A DNA stretch of 64,000 nt from Collinsella sp. AF02-46-1 (GTDB taxonomy: Bacteria; Actinomycetota; Coriobacteriia; Coriobacteriales; Coriobacteriaceae), in the NCBI RefSeq assembly GCF_003465825.1, contig NZ_QSBV01000002.1:1-64000 (forward strand), in the 5' to 3' direction. The notes under the pieces were generated by a model that saw nothing but the letters and a program-made list of their open reading frames with translations, was not told the DNA's origin and ran no database searches. Shown piece by piece: positions 52,492 through 62,300 of this stretch; position 1 is the first letter of the stretch; each line of letters starts with the position of its first letter. Both the position numbers and the translations under genes were made by a program.

Positions 52492-53430
52492 CTATGCCGA
52501 GGCCTTGGCCTTGCGGCGCTTGCGGACCGCGTGGATCACGATGTCCAGCAGCAACAGCACAATGGCCACGACCACGATGAGCACGGCAAACTCGCGCTTG
52601 CCCCAGTGGCGGCCGGCCAGCGACTTTTGCTTGTCGACGTCCTTCTTGTTGTATTTGGTGCGCACGCAATGCACCAACAGGCGATGGTCGTTCACGCCGT
52701 AGGGCGTGCAGGTGACGAGCGTCACCTTGTCGGCGCCGGGCTCGATGGTCAGCGACTCCATCTCCTCGGGCAGCACCACCTCGGAGTCCACCATCTTGTA
52801 GGCGAGCGTCTTGTTCATGGTGTGCAGCAGCACCAGGTCGCCGGGCTCCAGCGAGTGAATGTCGTCGAACATGCTCAGGTTGCGCATGCCCGAGTGCGCG
52901 GTGAGCACGCAATGCGTCGAGGTGCCGCCCACCGGCAGGCTCGTGCCCTCCAGGTGGCCGACGCCCGCCATGAGGACTTCTTCGCTCGTGCCGTGGTAGA
53001 TGGGCATGCTCACATCGATGGAGGGGATCTCGACCCAGCTCATCATGGGGTCGCGGTCAAAGATGAGCTGCTGAGCGTAGGGCTCGATCTGGTCGGCGGG
53101 AAGCTCGGTGGCCTCGCCGGCAAGCTGCTCGTTATAGGAGCGCGCCTGCAGCAAGATGCGCTCGCGCTCCTCGGCAGACAGCGCGTCCACGGTGCTGGAC
53201 ACGGTGCTGATCTGGTTGAACACGCCCGAGGCCTCGAGCCGGTCCAAAATCCACGGCCAGGTCATAAGGCCCACGCCGATAAGGATGATGACGATGGTGA
53301 TGAGCCGGTCGGCCCAGCGAGGCAGCCGCTTGCGGCGGCGCTTGGGCTTTGGTTGAGGTTTGGGCTGAGGGCTTGAGCCGCCGTTGTCCGCGGCGTTATT
53401 GCTCTTCATATGTTTGGCGCCCTGCACCAT
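52492..53430 (-). CDS. Class C (pilin-polymerising) sortase
   Basis: The 312-residue membrane transpeptidase has a cytoplasmic basic N-terminus, a transmembrane helix (LITIVIILIGVGLMTWPWIL) and the sortase core: catalytic His in CVLTAHSGMRN, catalytic Cys in VTLVTCTPYGVNDHRLLVHC and the following Arg. A second C-terminal helix (EFAVLIVVVAIVLLLLDIVI) is typical of class C enzymes. AGGAGTG precedes the start. It probably polymerises the fimbrial proteins encoded 2.3-9 kb upstream. Confidence 0.93.
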   Translation of the reverse strand: MVQGAKHMKSNNAADNGGSSPQPKPQPKPKRRRKRLPRWADRLITIVIILIGVGLMTWPWILDRLEASGVFNQISTVSSTVDALSAEERERILLQARSYNEQLAGEATELPADQIEPYAQQLIFDRDPMMSWVEIPSIDVSMPIYHGTSEEVLMAGVGHLEGTSLPVGGTSTHCVLTAHSGMRNLSMFDDIHSLEPGDLVLLHTMNKTLAYKMVDSEVVLPEEMESLTIEPGADKVTLVTCTPYGVNDHRLLVHCVRTKYNKKDVDKQKSLAGRHWGKREFAVLIVVVAIVLLLLDIVIHAVRKRRKAKASA

Positions 53431-53540
53431 CGCCGGTCACTCCTTACAGCTCAGGTTGTCTAAACAAATAATAGCCGATTAGCGAGCTTCCGCGCCAGAC
53501 AACGCCGCTAGACTGCACCGTTCGGGCCACGTAACCCCAC

Positions 53541-54314
53541 TCAACCAATCAAGCCATATGTTGCTTTCATCGTCTCGAGCAACTGCGCCATCGTTACGCC
53601 CGCAACCCCGATCTGTTTCAGATTGACGTCGCCCACCTCGCAATCTTTAACAAACGCAAGCATATCGTCCTTCAGTTCTTCGCCCAGGTCTACACCTTCC
53701 GACTCGCCAAGCAACTGAGCAAGCCTCAGCGCATCGCGTTTATGCTTTTTTACCTTCTTCGAATCAACGTTCTCCCCCGCTTCCCTTCTGGCTTTTAGGT
53801 CGAGATACGCCTTCGCTTTGAACGGGACAATGTATTCCGTACCCAGGACCGAAACGCCGTCTACGGTCCGAATTCCCTGAAGGAACAAGCTGTAGTAAGC
53901 ATCGTCCAACAAAATTGCCGAAAGACTGCTTATGTTTTCATCAACGTGAATTGGCGCCACATCAATCCCCTCACGACCCTTTAGAAAGTCGGGGCACTTC
54001 GCGAAGAGTTCGATCATATGGGGGTAACCCGGCCTCTTGGGCTCTGTAAACCGATAAAAACATGAGCCTTTGCCTTCGCCCCAGCCGCAGCGGTAACCGC
54101 CATCACGCACCAAAGTCCATATAGCTTCTGCCGTCTGAGGCAACCGGTCATCGGCGACGATTACCACATCAAAATCGTGAGTCATCCTAAACGGAAGTCC
54201 CGCCTCCGCGAGCAAAATGTCGCATGCCGTGCCGCCGATAAGAGCATACGATCCTGCAGCTTCTTGCATATGCTGCTGAAATTCTTGGAGACCCTCTACA
54301 GCGCTTCTTGCCAT
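53541..54314 (-). CDS. AbiEii-like nucleotidyltransferase, candidate toxin
   Basis: The 257-residue protein has a nucleotidyltransferase core: SYALIGGTACDILLAEAGL, then FRMTHDFDVVIVADD with the paired acidic residues, and GTEYIVPFKAKAYLDLKARR with the Lys typical of the AbiEii/MenT fold. It overlaps the preceding gene by 19 bp. The pairing of a winged-helix protein with a nucleotidyltransferase matches AbiE-type (type IV) toxin-antitoxin modules, although both partners are diverged. Confidence 0.7.
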   Translation of the reverse strand: MARSAVEGLQEFQQHMQEAAGSYALIGGTACDILLAEAGLPFRMTHDFDVVIVADDRLPQTAEAIWTLVRDGGYRCGWGEGKGSCFYRFTEPKRPGYPHMIELFAKCPDFLKGREGIDVAPIHVDENISSLSAILLDDAYYSLFLQGIRTVDGVSVLGTEYIVPFKAKAYLDLKARREAGENVDSKKVKKHKRDALRLAQLLGESEGVDLGEELKDDMLAFVKDCEVGDVNLKQIGVAGVTMAQLLETMKATYGLIG

Positions 54315-55264
54315 GGATATTCCTTTCCAAACATGCGATCGACTTCGAGCTGAATTCGCTCATCGTCGATTGCCGCCAAAGATAGCGCAAGCGAAATGTC
54401 GTCGACACGGGAGGAGCCGGCAAACACGGGTGCATAGCGCCACACTTGAATCATCGCCGTTTCGTTATCCGGCAACTCCCCGTCTGCGACTTCGAGGTCG
54501 CTCAGTTGACGCCATGCACTTCTTAAGACGGCCTTTTGTTCCATGCCCGGTGCAGCGAGCATCGAACGCGCGGCGAGCGCCGTCTCCCCGGCGTCAACAA
54601 GATAGTCGATCTGCGGCGTCTTCCTTGCAAAAAAGACCTTCGAGACAGGCGAGGAGAGCTCTGCCATGTGCTCGCTTAGCAAAAGATCAACGGCGACAGG
54701 GAGCACGACGACACGTCGCTCGCGACGCTCGCGCCTCGCGAGTCCCCTGTCAACAAGCTCGGTTATGGCCTCACTCGCGCGGCTTGCCGAGATCCCAAGC
54801 GCACGACAAAGGTCATGGGGGCGATATGGCTCCTGGGCTACTCCCCAGATTGCGGCAGCCTGTGCGTTGGGTGACATCTTGGTCGCGTGATTGCGAAACC
54901 GGGCACCGCCCCTCTCCGTGCAGGCCGTGCCCATAAATGGAAGAAAAGCCTGTCTGCCGGGGCAAACAAACGGAATCCCTTGTGCGACCAATGCTTTGCG
55001 CTGACGTGCATCGGCATCAGGAAACGAAACGACAACAGGAGTCTCCGCACGCAAGGCTAGCTGACTATAGACTCTCTTAACCTCGGGAAGCCCGACGCCA
55101 GTAGGCAAACTTGCAAGCAAAAACGAAAAACCGTTTGCGTCAACAGCGCGGACCTCAATCGCTCGCAGATGCAGCGGCAAGCGTGCGGATCCAGGCCAAG
55201 TTTTGGTCTTGGAGGAGAGGCCTAGTGCTTCTTGTAAGTAGTTTAGCGCTTCGTTCATTTCCAT
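54296..55264 (-). CDS. Winged-helix protein, candidate AbiEi-like antitoxin
   Basis: ATG 55264 (MEMNEALNYLQEAL) is preferred over the frame start at 55303, which lies too near a TATAAT. Of 322 residues, about 140-195 form a winged helix (EPYRPHDLCRALGISASRAS, then RGLARRERRERRVVVLP). Other segments (LLSEHMAELSSPVSKVFFAR) are not recognised. It overlaps the nucleotidyltransferase gene downstream. The upstream region has repeated TTCCA/TGGAA half-sites, consistent with autorepression. Confidence 0.65.
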   Translation of the reverse strand: MEMNEALNYLQEALGLSSKTKTWPGSARLPLHLRAIEVRAVDANGFSFLLASLPTGVGLPEVKRVYSQLALRAETPVVVSFPDADARQRKALVAQGIPFVCPGRQAFLPFMGTACTERGGARFRNHATKMSPNAQAAAIWGVAQEPYRPHDLCRALGISASRASEAITELVDRGLARRERRERRVVVLPVAVDLLLSEHMAELSSPVSKVFFARKTPQIDYLVDAGETALAARSMLAAPGMEQKAVLRSAWRQLSDLEVADGELPDNETAMIQVWRYAPVFAGSSRVDDISLALSLAAIDDERIQLEVDRMFGKEYPWQEAL

Positions 55265-55276
55265 TGTTTTCGTTCG

Positions 55277-55315
55277 ATTCCAGTTTGTATTGGAATTATA
55301 CATTATTTTTGGAAT
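55277..55315. promoter_or_regulatory. Operator-like repeats before the AbiE-like pair
   Basis: ATTCCA (55277-55282) and TGGAAT (55291-55296) form an inverted repeat; a third TGGAAT lies at 55310-55315. A minus-strand TATAAT overlaps at 55295-55300. This fits negative autoregulation. Confidence 0.5.
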
Positions 55316-55464
55316 TAACGAGATTCCTTTGTGAATCGGCCAGCATTTGCGTTTTCAAAATGTCCCGGATTGGCGGGGCGATTCGGGATACAATGTCAAT
55401 AGAAAACGACGCACCCCGCGTAAGTGTACGAGAGCGCGGGCGGCCTAGTTTTCTGGTTTTGTTA

Positions 55465-55492
55465 AATGCCCGGGATCCGACCCCCGGGCATT
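55465..55492. terminator. Bidirectional-looking hairpin
   Basis: AATGCCCGGG pairs with CCCGGGCATT, 8-nt loop, T-rich on both sides. Between it and the pilin terminator the minus strand holds about 40 codons (FVIAFLDSYEVRIKVRRRTR and a basic tail) with no start codon, perhaps a gene remnant. Confidence 0.5.
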
Positions 55493-55633
55493 CTTATTTG
55501 CGCTTGCGGCGCAAATGCCTTCTACCGTCCGCACCGCGCGTGCGCCTACGGACCTTAATCCGAACCTCATACGAGTCAAGAAACGCGATGACGAACGTAC
55601 CCGCATCGGACGGTAGAGGCTGGCTGCGTTATC

Positions 55634-55672
55634 CCAAAAAACGGGGCAGACTCCAGTGCGGAATCTGCCCCG
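55634..55672 (-). terminator. Terminator of the pilin operon
   Basis: On the minus strand CGGGGCAGA pairs with TCTGCCCCG over a 13-nt loop and is followed by TTTTTT. It lies about 100 bp past the major pilin stop. Confidence 0.85.
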
Positions 55673-55772
55673 AAAAGAGAATGGCAAAGCAAGAACGTCG
55701 ATGGACGAGAAAAGTGTCCGCAAGTCTCATGGCCATCACATCCCACCTGCCAAAGGGATGGGTGAGTGAGCG

Positions 55773-57539
55773 TTACTCCTGCTCGGACTCCTCAGCCTGC
55801 TTACGGCTACGAATGAGGTGCGCCACGCCGATGCACAGCACCGCACCACCAGCGATCCAAGTGAAGGTCACGCCGTTAAGGCCGGTCAGCGGGAGGTTGG
55901 AGCCCTTCTTGTCGACGATGGTGAAGCTGAGCTTACCGGTAGATACGGTGGCAGAACCGGCCTTTACAACACCATCAGCAGCAGTAACGTTGGCAGAATC
56001 CTTGTCGGGAGTCACCGCGGTGCCATCCTGCTGAAGCGTGCCGCGAGCAATGGTAAACGTGACACCTTTGGAAGCAGAGTTGTTGTAGCCAGGCGCCGGG
56101 GTTACCTCTGTAAGGGTGTAGGTGCCCTCATCGAGACCGACAACGTTGATCATGCCCTTATCGTTGGTAGTTAGTATTGCGGCATTTGTATCTGTCGTCG
56201 TGGTACCGTCGGCCTTGATAAATTCGTTGGAGCCTTTCTCCTGCAGCGTGAACTGAACGCCTTCGAGGGTCTTGGGGTTGCCAGTCTCGTCCTCGTCGCT
56301 ACCAACCTTGGTGACATCGATACCATAGGTGTAGTCGTAGGCCGGATGGTCAACCGTGGTACCGGTGCCATTGGTGTGCGGGTTGTTGGAATAGGTCAAC
56401 TTGACATTGTTCACCTGGGCCTTGCCGAGCATATCCTGCGTAATCTTGCTAGCATCCAGTTTGGCCTTGTAGTTCACATAGACTGTCGAAATACCGTCAA
56501 CGGTGATAGGATTGCCAGCCTTATCCTTTACTTCTTTGAGGTTCTCGAAGGAAACAGTGAGCGTATTCGTGCTTTCTCCCGGGACATAGGTCGCACTGTA
56601 GCAAGCGGGATCCACGACTGAATTGGCAATCTTGACCTCAACGACTGGGTTACTGCCCTGAAGCTCTGGAACCATCGTGGAGGGGAGCTCGTCAGTGAAA
56701 GTGTAGCTGTACTTGACATACGTGTTAATGTTGCTAGTCACAGTGCCGGCAAGCTGATATTCAACAGGCTGTTCAGCAGCGGAGTCGGCAGCCTTGTTGG
56801 CTGCGGTAAAAACATTCTTGCTATCGTCCGTAACAAACTTGCCGTTCTTGTCATCCTTTACGGCCTTGGTCACTTTGGGGACGTCCTTCTTGGGGGCCAC
56901 GTTAACGTCAGAACCACCGACGATGGTGAAAATCGGCGAGGTATACGCATCAGTATTGCCATTAGCACCGCTGGTCGTACTGGGCGTATCGGTCACGAAA
57001 AGCCAGTAGCCATTATCAAGATCCTTAAAGCTACCTTTGGTGGAATCGCTTGGCTTTGTCCACGTGAGGGTCTTGTCCCCTTCCAAGGCCTTGGCAATCA
57101 AGTCAAGAGTTGTACCAGTATCAACCGCCGTAGTCTCTCCAAAATTAGAGCCCTGAGTCGTGCTGATGAACTCCGCCCACGTCTGGGCGTCAGCATCTAC
57201 GTCAGGTGCTCCAGTAACGTCTTTGAGCGCAGTCGTAACGAGGGTTTTCACATTACCCGGAGCCCACTGAATATCGGAAAGAGTCTTAGCGGCCGAGCCA
57301 TCCCAGCTCCCATCGCCCTTCTGATCCTGCGTGACCTTCGCGGTGAAGATCTGAATGCCCTTGAATGTCGTGCCGGTGTATGTTTCGTCGGTGATAGCCA
57401 CCTTACCCTTCTCCGTGGCCACCGTCGGCGTGCCCTCGGCAAACGCCATCGTAACCGGGGCCATGACTCCGCCGAAGCTCAACGCTGCTGTGAGGCCGGC
57501 GGTTACTGCCAGGCGTGCGATGTTCTTGCTCATGCTCAT
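55773..57539 (-). CDS. Major fimbrial subunit with isopeptide-forming domains (LPLTG)
   Basis: ATG 57539 follows GGAGG. The 588-residue protein has a signal peptide (IARLAVTAGLTAALSFGGVM to AFA), a pilin-type Lys region (VAPKKDVPKVTKAVKDDK), the fimbrial isopeptide domain (VEYQLAGTVTSNINTYVKYS), an SpaA-like domain with E-box YTLTEVTPAPGYNN, and a sorting signal LPLTGLNGVTFTWIAGG with a membrane helix and basic tail. It is a probable shaft pilin, polymerised by the class C sortase. It is 108 bp downstream of a second pilin. Confidence 0.92.
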   Translation of the reverse strand: MSMSKNIARLAVTAGLTAALSFGGVMAPVTMAFAEGTPTVATEKGKVAITDETYTGTTFKGIQIFTAKVTQDQKGDGSWDGSAAKTLSDIQWAPGNVKTLVTTALKDVTGAPDVDADAQTWAEFISTTQGSNFGETTAVDTGTTLDLIAKALEGDKTLTWTKPSDSTKGSFKDLDNGYWLFVTDTPSTTSGANGNTDAYTSPIFTIVGGSDVNVAPKKDVPKVTKAVKDDKNGKFVTDDSKNVFTAANKAADSAAEQPVEYQLAGTVTSNINTYVKYSYTFTDELPSTMVPELQGSNPVVEVKIANSVVDPACYSATYVPGESTNTLTVSFENLKEVKDKAGNPITVDGISTVYVNYKAKLDASKITQDMLGKAQVNNVKLTYSNNPHTNGTGTTVDHPAYDYTYGIDVTKVGSDEDETGNPKTLEGVQFTLQEKGSNEFIKADGTTTTDTNAAILTTNDKGMINVVGLDEGTYTLTEVTPAPGYNNSASKGVTFTIARGTLQQDGTAVTPDKDSANVTAADGVVKAGSATVSTGKLSFTIVDKKGSNLPLTGLNGVTFTWIAGGAVLCIGVAHLIRSRKQAEESEQE

Positions 57540-57647
57540 CTTCTTTTCCTCCGTTTTCCGGTTGGTTCTCATTCGATCGGTCATCATCTGTCTGTGTCTT
57601 AGCATCTACTTCGCTACGTCTCGCCCCGCTCTCTGTGGGGCTGCCAG

Positions 57648-59315
57648 CTACTCTTTATGGCTGCCACCTCCCCGCTTGACCAGGAGCGCGACCACGATGA
57701 GCGCGGCTCCGGCGACCGCTGCGGCGGCCGCGGCGTACATTGCCATATCGCCAGTCGAGGGCATAAAGCCTCCGGTGAAGATGCTAGGGGGCGTGCCGGT
57801 GGGCGTGTTGATGATCGACGCCTCCAGGCTGCCCGTCGACCCGTCAGCGCTGTCGGCGCGCAGGGGCGACTCGGCCGTGATGGTGAGCTTGGGCTTGGCG
57901 GCGGCCACCTGCTTAACGTCCAGACCATCGGCCTTGACCGTCACGGATCGCGTACCCTTAAAAGCGGTGTAGCCCTTGGGCGCCTTGAGCTCACGGACCT
58001 CCAGCTTGCCCGAGTCCACGCCCGAGACGGTCACGCGGCCGTCCTCGCCCGTGGTGACGGTGGCCTTGCCCTCCGCATCCCACGTGCCATCGGCCGCTAG
58101 CGTGCGGCCGCGGTCGTCGGCGATGCTCAGGACCGCCCCGGGCAGCGGCTTGTCGCCGTCGCTGCCGCGCTTGGTGAGCGCGAGATCCCAGGTGTAGGCG
58201 CACGCATCGTCGCTCGGCGTACGGGTGAAGCCGGCGTCGCCGGACTGGTCGGCAAGGGGGGAACGCGGGTAGCGCAGGTAGACCTCGTTGGGGTTGCCCT
58301 TGGCGATGCCGTGGTTGCATGCGCTGTTGAGCGGTGCGTTGTACACGGCGACCACGCGGGCGCCCGCGGTGAAGGCGTCGGCCCCGCCGAGCGCGGCGAT
58401 GAGGTCGCCGGTGCGCACGGTGAAGGTTCCGTCCGCCGCCACCTTGGTGGCGCACTGGGCGGTAATGTCGGTCCAGCCCTTGGCGGGCTCGGTGCCGGCG
58501 CGGCCGTCCCTGCCGGCCGGGACGGCGTCGAAGCCGCCGTCCGCGCCCGCCGCCACGTATACATGCATGCTCGCGGCCACCTTGGAGGGGTCGAGCCCCG
58601 CGCTCATGGTGTCGACGAACCGCACCGCATAGGTGTCGTAGGCCGTGAGCCCCGCCGGGACCGCGGCCGAGAGGCGCCAGTACAGGTCGTCACCCACGGT
58701 GGCGTCGGCGGCCTTCTGCCATGCGGCGGTGCTGTCCTCCAGCACATTCTTGGCAACCTTGGGGGTCGCCGCCTTGGGCTTGACGGTGACGGCGCTGCCG
58801 CCGACCAGGGCCATGATCGGCGCGGTGCCGGCCTCGCCCTGGGCGATGGCGTCGTCGTCGGCGACGATGAGCCAGTAGCCGCAGGGCAGCTCGGCCGCCG
58901 TGCCCGCGTTAAGGGCCACGGACACGGCGCCAGAGCTCTGGAGGGAACGAGCGAGCTGTGCGCTCAGCGCGCTCGTGAGGTGGGAATCGGTGTTGAGCCA
59001 CTCGGCAGCTTCCTGCGCGGTGGTCTGGGAATTGGGCATGCCAGCGCTGTGCAGCACGGGCAGGACGGCGTCGCGCACGGCGCCGCTTGCCCAGACGAGG
59101 TCGGTGGCGATCTTGGCGTCGTTGTCGCCGTCGACGACGTTGGCGTTAAAGATCTGGTAGGCGTCGTAGCTGCTCGCCACGGTGCCGCTCACCGTGATGG
59201 AACCGGTCGAGGTCGGCGCGGCCTGCGCGGAAGCGGGGAACACAACCGCGCAGGTGCCGATCAGGAGGGCAAGCAGCGCAAACAAGATCGGGAAGGAGCA
59301 AACTTGCTTATTCAC
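57648..59315 (-). CDS. Second fimbrial subunit, MPSTG sorting signal
   Basis: The GTG start at 59315 follows AGGGAGG and overlaps the adhesin stop by 8 bp, so translation is coupled. The 555-residue protein has a signal peptide (FPILFALLALLIGTCAVVFP), a pilin-like Lys region (VKPKAATPKVAKNVLED), a fimbrial isopeptide domain, an E-box-like KLEVRELKAPKGYTAF and the sorting motif FMPSTGDMAM before a membrane helix and KRGGG tail. MPSTG departs from LPxTG, suggesting a different sortase preference or a base-subunit role. Confidence 0.88.
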   Translation of the reverse strand: MNKQVCSFPILFALLALLIGTCAVVFPASAQAAPTSTGSITVSGTVASSYDAYQIFNANVVDGDNDAKIATDLVWASGAVRDAVLPVLHSAGMPNSQTTAQEAAEWLNTDSHLTSALSAQLARSLQSSGAVSVALNAGTAAELPCGYWLIVADDDAIAQGEAGTAPIMALVGGSAVTVKPKAATPKVAKNVLEDSTAAWQKAADATVGDDLYWRLSAAVPAGLTAYDTYAVRFVDTMSAGLDPSKVAASMHVYVAAGADGGFDAVPAGRDGRAGTEPAKGWTDITAQCATKVAADGTFTVRTGDLIAALGGADAFTAGARVVAVYNAPLNSACNHGIAKGNPNEVYLRYPRSPLADQSGDAGFTRTPSDDACAYTWDLALTKRGSDGDKPLPGAVLSIADDRGRTLAADGTWDAEGKATVTTGEDGRVTVSGVDSGKLEVRELKAPKGYTAFKGTRSVTVKADGLDVKQVAAAKPKLTITAESPLRADSADGSTGSLEASIINTPTGTPPSIFTGGFMPSTGDMAMYAAAAAAVAGAALIVVALLVKRGGGSHKE

Positions 59316-62300
59316 GACGCTCGCCTCCCTTCGCATTCGCCTTGCGACGAATGTGCATCCAGGCCGCAGCAGCGCAAAGCACCGCCGCGCCGGCAAGGTA
59401 CGTCAGAGTGACGCCCGACATACCAGAAAGGGGCAAAGAGGTGGAGTAGGTGTTGGTGAAGGTGGGGGTGTCAGTCGGTTTCGCGCTCTCATGACCGCTG
59501 GCGTCGACCTCGTAGTAGAACGGCGTGCAGTTCAGATGTCCTTTGCCGTCATCCGTTGCCGTCACCACGACCTTGAAAGTCTTGGTGTCGTTGGTATAGC
59601 CCTTGTGGCTGGTGCCTTCGCCGGCGTCAGCAGCACATTCACAAATGTAATAAGTGAATGTTGCCTTATCGTCGTTGAAGTCGCTGACTTTGAGTGGTCC
59701 GATCTTCTGCTCGGCGAACGTCACCGTCTGCAAGTTGTTCGAGTCATCAGCGGTACTCTTTGTATCAAGCACCGTTTTCTCGCTGCCATCCATGGTATAT
59801 AGCTCGAACTTGAACTTCTTCATCTCGCCGCCATCGACCTTCTTGGTCACCTGAGGTGTCCAAGTGCCTGAAGTCTGGTAGGGCGCAAGTTCGTTCGTAA
59901 ACGCAGGTTTGGAGCTGTTGCCGATTTTTACGGTCGAGATTGTATTATCTTTCGGATCTACACTCCAGTTATAGAACTCAGGAGATTTACACTCGGTGAA
60001 GCCCGTTTCGCCTTCCCTTTTAACGGATACTGTGGAAGCGCTCTTATCAACTTCATAACGATTAATATTGATCCCCAAGAGGTTGGTCGTATTAAATGGT
60101 GTCGTACCAACCTTTATATGTATTTTGTAAATGGCCTTATCAAAGGTCGTGCCTTCCTCATTGATAGGGACTTCAACAAGGTAGAGGTCGTAATTGCCCG
60201 ACTGGTAGTTCGCAGCCGTATCAATGACGATCTCTCCACTTTCATTAACGGTAACCTCGGACGTCGCCTCGCATCCGTTTGCGTTAAGTGAGCCGTCCGT
60301 ATTCCAATACGGCTCCCCAGCTGAATCGGCGGCTTTACCCAACAGCTTGAACTTATAGCCGTGGCCCGTGAGGCCTTGCGGTTTGCCGTCCTTCATGAGG
60401 ACCTTGTTAGCCTTGACCTTGATTGCAGGATACACGTCCAGGGAAGTAACCTCACCGACGATGAGGTCGCCGTTGGTCATGATGCCACCGCCGTGGGTGT
60501 AAGAGTAGTTACCGCTGATGATGGTCGTAGCCGCTGCCTGTGCATCAATTTTAGCCTGGTCGGAAGGATGAGCCTCAAGGCCAAACATGTACTTGGCCTC
60601 GGCGCCGCCATTAGGATCGATGGTGATTTTCTGGCCATCGCAGGTACCTTTCCAGCCAGCAGAACGATTGCCGAGCATCTTGCCAAGAACGACTGCGACC
60701 GTCTTATTGCTGCCCTTCTTGCGCACGAGGAAGAAATCCTTGTGACCCTCATTTTTGAAGTCATCGGTAATGTACTCAGAACCCTCAATATCTTTGTCCT
60801 GATCCTTGCCATCACCACCGGCGGAGAAGTGCTTGCCATAATCCGTATTGTTGTAGATTGCGGCACCATTTGAGTGCGAAACAATTGTCTCGCCCGTAGG
60901 GCAGGCACCGATGCCACCACCCCAGCCGCCGGCCTCATTATCAGTAATCAGCGTCTTTACGATGTTAAGCTTGCCGCCCTTCTGAATAAAGACGCCACCG
61001 CCGCCCCAGTCGCCACCACGACCTTTGGTGCTACCCGTATTCGTCTTATTGTTCGTAATGTAAACCCTGCCAGTATCACTGGCGTTAATTGTTGCCATCG
61101 TGCCGGCGCTGTCGCCGCCCGCGACACGCAGACCGCCGCCTTCGGCGTTATCGGCAACATTGCCGGCAATCGTACCGCCAGTCATTTTAAAAGTGATTTT
61201 CTCGATCTCGCCGTCGTTATCTTTATCATAAAAACCAGCGTAGACGCCACCGCCAGCCTCATAGGAATAGTTGGCCGTAACGAAGCCGCCCGTTAAGTTA
61301 AGCGTGCCATCGTGCGTACATGCAATGCCACCACCACCGAGCAGGCCATTGTTGCCAAGGTGGTCAATATCTGTGATGCGAGCATCGACTCGATTGTTGG
61401 TTATACAGGCAGAACCGCTAATGGTAACTTTTGCACCCTTGGTATAAACACCACCACCGTAGCCGCCATCGCGTGTGTTTTCACCATTATTGATAGCTTT
61501 ATCATACGTTGCGTTGCCAGAGATAATTCCGCCCGCAAGGTTCAGAGTGGCTCCATTATCAGCAAAGACGCCGCCGCCGGCAGCTGCCTTGTTTCCCGCG
61601 ACCACGCCGCCTGTCATTTCGAGGCTGGCATTCGCGCCCGTTATGCACAGACCACCGCCCCAGCCACCGCCGTTGCCGTTGGTGACGTAACCGCCTTCGA
61701 TTTTGACCGTACCCTGAGAAAAAATCACATGACCGTCGTTACTCAGGTTGGCAGCCGTGGTAATCATGCCGCCCTTGAGATTGAGTATGCCGCCCGCTTC
61801 AACGTTGACCACATACTTTACGGAACCGCTTTCCGATGCTGCATCAATAGCGCCAAAGCCCGTAACGACATGCTCGTACGTAGTCTCGGTGGTGCCAAGT
61901 CTATTTGTATTGGGCGTGCTCTTAGTCTCATAGTAAGTAAGCCTCTTAGGAGTGCCGTTATTAGAGCCGCTTCCCCTTTCCCACTCCATACTCGCAGGCT
62001 GACCCGCCGACGCATTAGCCGTATCGACCGGTCTTGGTAAATCATTTGTTTTTTTGCTCAAATCCTCGATAGTGAGTGTGGCTCCGTTTTCGACCACAAA
62101 GAAGGAGTCTAAGCCGCCAGAACGGTTACAGAGCATGTTGCCGTTAAGATCGATGATGGTGTCTTTGGTGATTTTAATCTGCTGATCCGAATAGGCAGAA
62201 CCCGTCAGTCGGAACTTGCCGCCGTCGGCGAATTTCTTAGAAACATCGTTGCTTACCTCGGTATAGTCATTGGCACTGACGGTGGCGGGAGCGTTCGCGT

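Noticed and set aside
52268..52702. Plus-strand frame with SENR heptads
   Set aside because: It continues into the antisense of the sortase gene and has no start signal; the heptads reflect the 21-bp DNA repeat.
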